NCBI RefSeq assembly: GCF_000972705.2
Contig: NZ_LATL02000019.1
Span: 1 to 12,567, forward strand
DNA length: 12,567 nt
Source of the DNA: Limnoraphis robusta CS-951
Lineage (GTDB): Bacteria; Cyanobacteriota; Cyanobacteriia; Cyanobacteriales; Microcoleaceae
Reading direction: 5' to 3'
Shown here: piece after piece, positions 7,003-12,567 of the stretch
Numbering within the stretch: position 1 is the first letter of the stretch
Layout: each line of letters opens with the position of its first letter
Notes under the pieces: generated by a model
What the model was told of the DNA's origin: nothing
The model's database searches: none
The model's input: the letters and a program-made list of their open reading frames with translations, nothing else
Position numbers and translations under genes: made by a program

Positions 7003-7581
7003 TCAGATAGCAAGTTGTACAACGGTTGTGACGATGAACACCTCGGAGTCCATTTTAACCGTCTCAAACTTCCAACCGAGATGGGCTTGATAATCATTAA
7101 TCATGGTTAAGTAGCCTAACCGCGAACTTTTACCATCTTCTAGATTTTGTTCGATTTGATCGATATATAGTTCTTGGGGATCGCTATTGAGTAAGGTTTG
7201 AATATAGTCCTGAAACGAAGGTAAAGTTTCGGAAGCAATACTATTAATCACAAAAAAGACTAATCGTTCACTATTTAAGTTGATTTTTATTTGAATGGGA
7301 TAAAGACAGCGACTATCGCTAAACTTCATCGCATTTTCTAAGAGTTCATTCGCGATAAAACTGACGGCACTTTTGATTTCTGCTTGTCGATATTGGGTAC
7401 TGGGATCATCTTCACTTTTGGGAAAAAATGTCGTGACATAATCAGCCATAAAATTAGCTGACAAGCCATTATTTCGCCAACGTTGTTGAAGAGGAATTGA
7501 ACCCGGAGAAAATCCCAGGGCTAAAAATTCATGATTATCGCTTGCAGAAATCTCTACAAAATCTCCAAAGATTTGACTCAT
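7003..7581 (-). CDS. GHKL/SiaB-like (DUF6272-type) kinase or anti-sigma protein
   Basis: This 192-residue protein resembles the cyanobacterial DUF6272 family related to the protein kinase SiaB and to the anti-sigma kinases SpoIIAB and RsbW; I assign this from memory of the family. The N-terminus carries the typical FSPGSIPLQQRWRNNGLSA segment (24-42). An N-box-like ANELLENAMKFS (77-88, Glu82 and Asn83) and a Gly-containing SRLGYLTMINDY segment (153-164) support a Bergerat ATPase fold. The DxGxG box is not recognisable; VINSIAS (111-117) sits at its place. It should phosphorylate or sequester a STAS partner, most likely the next gene product. The ATG at 7579-7581 lacks a Shine-Dalgarno sequence. 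It lies 108 nt downstream of the cyclase gene and 42 nt before the STAS start, all on one strand. Confidence 0.8.
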   Translation of the reverse strand: MSQIFGDFVEISASDNHEFLALGFSPGSIPLQQRWRNNGLSANFMADYVTTFFPKSEDDPSTQYRQAEIKSAVSFIANELLENAMKFSDSRCLYPIQIKINLNSERLVFFVINSIASETLPSFQDYIQTLLNSDPQELYIDQIEQNLEDGKSSRLGYLTMINDYQAHLGWKFETVKMDSEVFIVTTVVQLAI

Positions 7582-7689
7582 AAGGAAATCAGATAAGCTA
7601 GCTTTAAGGGTTCATCGGACGTGATACACTCGGATTGAGATCGAGAGCGTTAGAAGTAACAGTGTGATGTTCATTCTAATCCTAGTTTA

Positions 7690-10182
7690 TCACATTTCAG
7701 CAGCCACTATTTTGCAATACATCTGAGCAACTACATCCTCGGGATTCTCAGTAAGACAATCCGTAAACAGTTGAGCCGCTTGCTTATAATCTTTTTGATA
7801 ATAATAGGTGAGAGCCAATTCAAATTTTGTTTTGGTGAGCAGTTTGAGTTCTTTAATTTTGGCAGGATCAGCATCAAAGACTTCAAATACGGAGACTCGT
7901 TTGGATTTTCCGGGTACGACAACTCGATCAATTAAACGCACCGCATAAGCATCGGGATCATTTAATCTGAAATAAGTATTTTCACTAATTAATAAAGGAA
8001 CACCATACTTTTTAGTCAGCGTCTCCAAACGAGCCGCTAAATTAACCGCATCACTCACAACTGTTGTCGCCATGTGAGCTTTCCCTCCGACAATTCCTAA
8101 CATTAAATCCCCGGTATTAATCCCAATTCCAATTCTAATCGGTGTACGATCAGGACGGGAACGAGTCTGATTATATTCGCTCAAACGTTTTAACATATCA
8201 ATTCCCGCTTGTACTGCATGATCCGCACTACACCCAAACAATGCCATAATTGCATCGCCAATATACTTATCAATCACCCCATAATTTTCTAAAATCGCAG
8301 GTTCCATCCGAGCTAAATAAGCATTAATAAACTTAAAATTATCAACCGGATTCATTTGTTCAGAAAGTTGCGTAAAGCTGCGAATATCAGAAAATAAAAT
8401 CGACATCTCTTGCTGAACTGCATCCCCAATTTGAACATCCACAATACTCTCATAACCCAAAAAGGTTAAAAATTGATGGGGAACAAACCGTTCTGCGGCA
8501 TAATTGACTTGTTCTTCTTGATCTAAAGCCAGTTGTAAATCACAATTGATCCGAAACATATCTTCAATAAAATTTTGTCGTTCTGCTTCAGAATTTTTCC
8601 GTTCAGAAATATCTTGAAAAGCGGCGATCGCAAAAGCAATATTCCCGGCTTCATCATAAATCGGTGTTCCCCAAGCTTCTATCGGAATAATCCGCTCGCC
8701 TTGATGTACTTCAATATCATCAACTGTTACTGTTTCTCCTTGTAATGCTCGCACAAGTGGTAAATCTTTCTCAGGATAAATCTGCTCAGTTCCCGCTAGA
8801 TAACTTGGGTAAATCTCGGAATCATAAGCCGCATTCGGAACCGCACCGGAGCCAAATAAAGTTTGAGCAACGTGATTAGAATAATAAATATTTCCCTGAG
8901 CATCTAGTACAACTACGCCGACAGGAATCGCTTCGAGAAACTGCTTGAGTTGTTGACTGTTTAGTTTGCCTTCAGTGGCTAAACTTGGATTGATTACAGG
9001 TGGTTTTTCCTCGGCTGCTGTCGATTTTTTGGGCTGTTCTTCCTGGGTGTATGGGAGTTGATTATTGTTTTCTTCTAAGCTTTTGTAAAGGCGGCGAAGT
9101 TGTCGAGTGATGCGGTTCAAAGCGGTGGCGAGTATTCCGACTTCATCCGTTGGTTTCACGGCTACAAACCTTAAATCTCCGGCTGCAATTTGAGTCGCCG
9201 CAGTCGTAACGGTTAAAATAGGTTGAGTAATTTTTCGAGCGAGTCGGTAAATTGCAATCGAGATCAAGATGACAAAACTTAATCCTGAAAATACAATTGT
9301 TGTCGCCAGTTGAGCAACGGGTTTGAGGGCTTGATCACGGGGCTTTTCGACTAATAAAACGGTTTCCCAGTTTTCTAACCAACGATGCACTCCAATGATC
9401 GGTTTACCTGCATAGTTCAATTCTTGATGAGTGCCATTTTTCTGATTCAATGCTGCTTCTAATCCTTGACTTTGTAGACGTCGGGGCAAATCGTTAGGGT
9501 TGGGATTGTTGGTAAAAATGGGAACGCTAAACCGATTAATCCAGTAGGTTTTTTCGTTCAAATTTGGGGTAGCTTGACTAATAATTTCTGCTGCCGTTTC
9601 TAGGTTAAAACTGATGGCTAATACCCCTAATGTTTTTTTGTTTGAGCCGGATAAGGGTGTAGAAATAGTTAACGTGGGTTTGTTGGTGTTCGGGGAAAGA
9701 TAAACACTTTGAACATAAGTTTGTTTCAGTCCTTCGATAAAATATTCATCAGCCGTTCGAGATTGTCCTTGAGTTGCTGAATGAGTTGAAAAGATAATTT
9801 TCCCCTGATTCGCTGACAAAATAAAAATTTCTCGCACATCTGCTTGACTAACAAATGCGACACTCATTAACGACTGCATTTGGCGATAAGCGGCGTTAAA
9901 TTCTTCACTGGACTGATCTGTTGTTAACAGAATTTCGGCTTGAGTTTTAACGAGTGGAAGTAACGCCAGAGAAACGGTGGCTTTGCGGTGAGTTTCTAGC
10001 CAACGGTTTAAAGCATTTTCTTTGAGGGTTGCACTCACTTGTAGTTGAGCGAAGGCTAACTCAATCATTGAAGATCTCGCATCGAGATAGGCTATCGTCC
10101 CCATACTGCACAGACTCACCACTGAAAGCAGTAAAAAGGAGACGATCAGCTTGGACATGAGGCTGTTTGTCCAGAATTTCAT
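7690..10182 (-). CDS. Membrane adenylate cyclase: Cache-HAMP-PAS-CYC
   Basis: This 830-residue class III cyclase should make cAMP in response to an external signal. TM1 is at about 10-32, a periplasmic Cache-like sensor at about 34-290, TM2 at about 292-312 and HAMP at about 313-366. A Gln/Glu/Pro-rich linker (370-405), a PAS domain (about 408-525, ending DISERK) and a helical joint follow. The catalytic domain is at about 590-770. Metal-binding Asp599 (LFSDIRSFT) and Asp643 (KYIGDAIMALF) are present, as are Asn714 and Arg718 (VNLAARLE). Lys639 and Thr707 occupy the base-selecting positions, the Lys/Thr pair of bacterial adenylate cyclases, so ATP is the likely substrate. Residues 783-825 resemble one TPR. 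The catalytic set looks complete. AGGA lies close upstream of the ATG at 10182. It is the first gene of a probable operon with the DUF6272-type and STAS genes. Confidence 0.94.
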   Translation of the reverse strand: MKFWTNSLMSKLIVSFLLLSVVSLCSMGTIAYLDARSSMIELAFAQLQVSATLKENALNRWLETHRKATVSLALLPLVKTQAEILLTTDQSSEEFNAAYRQMQSLMSVAFVSQADVREIFILSANQGKIIFSTHSATQGQSRTADEYFIEGLKQTYVQSVYLSPNTNKPTLTISTPLSGSNKKTLGVLAISFNLETAAEIISQATPNLNEKTYWINRFSVPIFTNNPNPNDLPRRLQSQGLEAALNQKNGTHQELNYAGKPIIGVHRWLENWETVLLVEKPRDQALKPVAQLATTIVFSGLSFVILISIAIYRLARKITQPILTVTTAATQIAAGDLRFVAVKPTDEVGILATALNRITRQLRRLYKSLEENNNQLPYTQEEQPKKSTAAEEKPPVINPSLATEGKLNSQQLKQFLEAIPVGVVVLDAQGNIYYSNHVAQTLFGSGAVPNAAYDSEIYPSYLAGTEQIYPEKDLPLVRALQGETVTVDDIEVHQGERIIPIEAWGTPIYDEAGNIAFAIAAFQDISERKNSEAERQNFIEDMFRINCDLQLALDQEEQVNYAAERFVPHQFLTFLGYESIVDVQIGDAVQQEMSILFSDIRSFTQLSEQMNPVDNFKFINAYLARMEPAILENYGVIDKYIGDAIMALFGCSADHAVQAGIDMLKRLSEYNQTRSRPDRTPIRIGIGINTGDLMLGIVGGKAHMATTVVSDAVNLAARLETLTKKYGVPLLISENTYFRLNDPDAYAVRLIDRVVVPGKSKRVSVFEVFDADPAKIKELKLLTKTKFELALTYYYQKDYKQAAQLFTDCLTENPEDVVAQMYCKIVAAEM

Positions 10183-10464
10183 AATCCTATCCGTTGTGCA
10201 AGTCTGATGAACCAGTTTGAAAAAAGGATCAGCATCGTAATTGAACCTGACGGTTTAACTTCTCTATTCTCTACAGTAACCATTAAATATAAAGTTCAGT
10301 GGATTAATTGAGTGATACTCGGGTGTGCAGTTTGATCAAGTTAACAAAAATGTACTGTCCAGTAAAAGATAATTGTAGAGTCAATATTACCCTGTGGAAA
10401 CCTGCGATCGCCAAATTCCAACCTAAGTTTACCTCATCCTCAACCTAGACTGCTGAAGTTTATT

Positions 10465-11388
10465 TTAACTTTGGATTTCCCGATAAGCCGCATAAACGGC
10501 TCTAACATTGTACCAATTTAAAAAAATTCGGGCGATTTCTAAGGCGAGTTGGGGTTTTCCTTGATGAATCAACCATTGCAAGAATCCCGCCATTGTGCGT
10601 TCGTTTAATCGGCCTCCAACGGTTAAAATTCCCCAGAGAATTTGGTGTAAAATTGTCATTTGAATCATCATTTTAACTTCTAGTGTGGGATGTTTTTGGT
10701 AAAATAAAACGCCCATTCGTCCTCGTTGAATTTCTCTTTCAATTAATCGCGGAAGCTGTTCTAATTGAAAAGGAGGATGCCAATGATACCCCACCGCTTG
10801 CGGACATTTAATTAAGGTTAATCCGAGTTTTTTTAAACGCACACCCAGTTCTAAATCTTCCCAACCGTATAATTGAAAGCGGGTATCAAATAATCCAGCT
10901 TCGAGTAACCAATGACGAGCAATGGCAACATTTCCAGTCGCAAAATAAGCGGCGGAAAAATCCGTTATTTTGTAGGGTTCATTTGTAGGATTTTCAAAAT
11001 TGCAGGTATTAATCACTCGTCCGTAAGTAAAGATGCGGTCGCTGTTTTTAGCAGCCTCTACTAGAGTCTGAGCATGAGCTTGGAGAAACGTTTCAGTCAC
11101 GACTAAATCACTATCGATAAAAATAATCGTATCGCCTTCTGCCTTTTCAACACCTAAATTTCGCGCGGCAGCCGGCCCTTGATGGGGTTGCTCAAAACAA
11201 CGAACATGAGGAAAGTCTTGCTGATGATTTTGCAACCATTCTAAAGTGCCATCTGTTGAACCATCATCGACTAAAATGACTTCATAGTTCTGCACAGATG
11301 CGGTATAATTTTGGTGTTCCAGTGCAGTTAAACATTTTTTGAGGATGGGTAAACGATTGTAGGTGGGAATAATAACACTAAGAAACAT
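10465..11388 (-). CDS. Family 2 glycosyltransferase (GT-A fold)
   Basis: This 307-residue enzyme should transfer a sugar from a nucleotide-sugar donor to a glycan or lipid acceptor at the cytosolic face of the membrane. It begins FLSVIIPTYNR, then shows VDDGSTDGT (40-48, UDP-binding Asp41 and Asp42), GPAAARNLG (71-79), the metal-binding DSD (92-94) and GWEDLELGVRL (175-185), whose Glu177-Asp178 pair fits the catalytic base region. The His residues in YHWHP (201-205) are typical of the C-terminal metal site in galactosyltransferase-like members. A weak amphipathic segment at about 239-257 could contact the membrane; no true TM segment is evident. No Shine-Dalgarno sequence precedes the ATG at 11386-11388. 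There is no polysaccharide cluster around it, so donor and acceptor are unknown. Confidence 0.92.
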   Translation of the reverse strand: MFLSVIIPTYNRLPILKKCLTALEHQNYTASVQNYEVILVDDGSTDGTLEWLQNHQQDFPHVRCFEQPHQGPAAARNLGVEKAEGDTIIFIDSDLVVTETFLQAHAQTLVEAAKNSDRIFTYGRVINTCNFENPTNEPYKITDFSAAYFATGNVAIARHWLLEAGLFDTRFQLYGWEDLELGVRLKKLGLTLIKCPQAVGYHWHPPFQLEQLPRLIEREIQRGRMGVLFYQKHPTLEVKMMIQMTILHQILWGILTVGGRLNERTMAGFLQWLIHQGKPQLALEIARIFLNWYNVRAVYAAYREIQS

Positions 11389-11516
11389 AATTTAAAATGT
11401 TAGAATTAGAGAGAGTTCAGGTTTTAAGGAGTGAAAAGACGGTTAGGGGTTGACTGAAAAAATAGGTGAAAGTTTTGAGCGTTTAATAGCGTATCATATT
11501 AATATAGAATAAACTT

Positions 11517-11640
11517 GGTGTCAGAGAGATTGGAGTGAGGCAGACTCGAACAGTTTGGGCGAAGTTACCGATCGCGTCAATTCTTCGAGAAGAAACCGCC
11601 GACTCTCAGACTGACCCCTGGGATGTTAGAGCAGTAACTT
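11517..11640 (+). ncRNA. Candidate structured RNA with pseudoknot-like pairing
   Basis: Stem 1 pairs GGTGTC-A-GAGAG (11517-11528) with CTCTC-A-GAC-TG-ACC (11603-11616): 11 bp with one A-A mismatch and a 2-nt bulge. Inside its loop TTCTT (11581-11585) pairs with AAGAA (11590-11594) around CGAG. AAGTTAC (11562-11568) in the same loop pairs perfectly with GTAACTT (11634-11640) outside stem 1, giving a pseudoknot-like order. A TATAGAAT -10-like box ends 7 nt before 11517, at the right distance for a start on GG. No known RNA family is recognised and no terminator is clear. The strand is uncertain, because the same arms would pair in a minus-strand leader of the glycosyltransferase. Confidence 0.3.
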
Positions 11641-11669
11641 AGTAGACGATTTATGGTACAACACGGTAC

Positions 11670-11687
11670 TATCTGTAAGATCAGATA
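11670..11687 (+). repeat. Small hairpin upstream of tnpB
   Basis: TATCTG (11670-11675) and CAGATA (11682-11687) form a perfect 6-bp stem around TAAGAT. It sits 8 nt before the tnpB ATG. Elements of the IS200/IS605 group carry subterminal hairpins recognised by TnpA, so this may belong to the left end, or it may affect tnpB translation. Confidence 0.35.
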
Positions 11688-11695
11688 ATAGATCT

Positions 11696-12567
11696 ATGCA
11701 ACGAGCCTATCATACCAAGTTAAAACTGAACAACAAACAGAAGACTTTAATGGCGACCCACGCCGGATATTCTAGGTGGGTTTGGAACTGGGCGCTAGCG
11801 ATGTGGAATGAAGCTTACAAACAAGGGTTAAAACCTTCAACGAATAAGCTAAAAAAGTTCTACACCAATCACGTCAAACCTCAATATCCCTGGCAGTCAA
11901 CGCTAAGTTCTAGAGTTTATCAATTTGCCTTCATGCACTTGGGAGAAGCATTTAGCCGATTTTTTCAAGGCATTGCCAAACATCCTAAGTTCAAGAAAAA
12001 AGGCAGAAATGATAGCTTTACTCTCGATAATTGTGGCCAAGTCATGAGGTTTTCAGGGAGGAGATTGAAGCTTCCTTTTATTGGATGGGTATTCACTTAT
12101 GAACCCCTCCCGGAAATTCAGACTAAACGAGTCACAATTAGTCGAGTCGCTGATTCTTGGTACTTGTCTGTCGCTTACGAATTTGAACCAGAACAGACTG
12201 TTAAATCAAGAGTTTATCTGGGTGTTGATGTTGGAGTTAAGGCATTGGCGACCTGTTCAGATGGTACTGTTTTTGCCAATCCAGCAGCCCACAAAAAAGC
12301 ACAGAAAAATCTGGCCCGACTTCAGCGCGAACTTTCTAGAAAACAGAAGGGTTCCAATAACAGGAATAAAGCCAAACTCAAATTAGCGAAAGCTTATCAG
12401 CGAGTCACAAACATCCGAAAAGATGGAATTCACAAATTAACCTCATGGCTATGCAAAAACCACGCAGTCATCGGGTTAGAAGACTTGAATGTTTCTGGGA
12501 TGTTAAAGAATCATAAGTTAGCGGGTGCTATTGCTGATTCTGCTCTTTATGAAATTCGCCGCCAAGT
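11696..12567 (+). CDS. tnpB: TnpB RNA-guided nuclease, 5' part (IS200/IS605 group)
   Basis: The frame opens at the ATG 11696-11698, the only start after an in-frame TAG at 11627, and runs unbroken for 290 codons to the window edge. The N-terminus (QRAYHTKLKLNNKQKTLM, then GYSRWVWNWALAMWNEAY) is typical of TnpB. RuvC-I is LGVDVGVKALAT with catalytic Asp178. A Lys/Arg-rich helical stretch (about 200-242) follows, then RuvC-II VIGLEDLNVSGM with Glu262. The third catalytic Asp and the zinc ribbon would lie beyond the edge, roughly 100 residues being missing. TnpB is an RNA-guided DNA nuclease, the ancestor of Cas12, that helps keep the element at its donor site. No tnpA occurs upstream, so this may be a TnpB-only (IS1341-type) element. 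No Shine-Dalgarno sequence is seen. Confidence 0.95.
   Translation, partial: MQRAYHTKLKLNNKQKTLMATHAGYSRWVWNWALAMWNEAYKQGLKPSTNKLKKFYTNHVKPQYPWQSTLSSRVYQFAFMHLGEAFSRFFQGIAKHPKFKKKGRNDSFTLDNCGQVMRFSGRRLKLPFIGWVFTYEPLPEIQTKRVTISRVADSWYLSVAYEFEPEQTVKSRVYLGVDVGVKALATCSDGTVFANPAAHKKAQKNLARLQRELSRKQKGSNNRNKAKLKLAKAYQRVTNIRKDGIHKLTSWLCKNHAVIGLEDLNVSGMLKNHKLAGAIADSALYEIRRQ

Larger units (their letters stand above)
11389..11695. other. Spacer with possible divergent promoter and structured segment
   Basis: This 307-nt gap separates the minus-strand glycosyltransferase from the plus-strand tnpB. A 10-bp palindrome ATATTAATAT (11496-11505) sits in an AT-rich core with TAGAAT (11505-11510) on the plus strand and TATGAT nearby on the minus strand. 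This could serve both directions. A self-complementary segment (11517-11640) follows, then a small hairpin (11670-11687) and the palindrome TAGATCTA at 11689-11696, touching the tnpB start. The left end of the transposable element should lie somewhere here but its exact edge is not visible. No tnpA coding sequence is present. Confidence 0.6.
11641..12567 (+). mobile_element. IS200/IS605-group element carrying tnpB (partial)
   Basis: The element is identified by its tnpB gene and runs off the right edge. The left boundary is not determined; 11641 is only a nominal start between the structured segment and the hairpin at 11670-11687. The sequence around the tnpB start has GGTAC twice (11655-11659 and 11665-11669) and the palindrome TAGATCTA. 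Such elements lack terminal inverted repeats and make no target duplication, so the edge can be set only by comparison with other copies or an empty site. Confidence 0.55.

Noticed and set aside
7663..7694. TGTGAT and ATCACA half-sites resembling a CRP operator downstream of the cyclase
   Set aside because: The half-sites are 20 nt apart instead of the close spacing of CRP sites, and they overlap the cyclase stop codon.
7731..7931. Minus-strand ORF of 66 codons at the end of the cyclase gene
   Set aside because: It is an alternate frame within the cyclase coding sequence, with no motif.
11389..11695. tnpA, tRNA or a known RNA (6S, SRP, tmRNA) upstream of tnpB
   Set aside because: No TnpA-like frame is open, no cloverleaf can be drawn, and the conserved SRP loop and tmRNA features are absent.
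12081..12386. Plus-strand ORF of 101 codons
   Set aside because: It is an alternate frame of tnpB, whose own frame is continuous and carries the RuvC motifs.

Overview
The window most likely comes from a cyanobacterium, probably a filamentous one. Six copies of the HIP1 octamer GCGATCGC lie at 2112, 2976, 3135, 5386, 8624 and 10404, far more than chance would give in 12.6 kb. The left edge carries the G-run repeat seen widely in filamentous cyanobacteria. The gene content (NodU-type carbamoyltransferase, Cache-HAMP-PAS adenylate cyclase, a soluble histidine kinase of the HEINNP type, TnpB) fits the same group. The genus is not determined.

Layout. 1-126: four copies of a 26-nt G-rich repeat. 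132-2072 (-): NodU/CmcH carbamoyltransferase, with a clear extended -10 promoter at 2162-2170. 2073-2392: spacer with two terminator-like hairpins, one per strand. 2393-3199 (-): short-chain dehydrogenase. 3200-3700: spacer with a candidate SDR promoter, a doubtful 45-codon ORF and the kinase terminator. 3701-4969 (-): histidine kinase with a degenerate N-terminal receiver. 5267-6589 (+): membrane-anchored coiled-coil protein of unknown function. 6607-10182 (-): a probable three-gene operon transcribed as adenylate cyclase, then a GHKL/SiaB-like (DUF6272-type) protein, then a STAS protein. 10465-11388 (-): family 2 glycosyltransferase. 11389-11695: spacer with a strongly self-complementary segment. 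11696 to the right edge (+): 5' part of a TnpB gene, cut by the window end.

How the genes work together. The clearest unit is the cyclase/DUF6272/STAS operon. A membrane sensor that should make cAMP is encoded with a kinase-like ATPase and its likely STAS partner, which suggests a partner-switching module linked to second-messenger synthesis. It resembles the P. aeruginosa SiaA-D system in outline, with an adenylate cyclase instead of a diguanylate cyclase. No PP2C phosphatase is present in the window. The other genes (carbamoyltransferase, SDR, kinase, glycosyltransferase) are separated by spacers of about 280-500 nt and look like independent transcription units.
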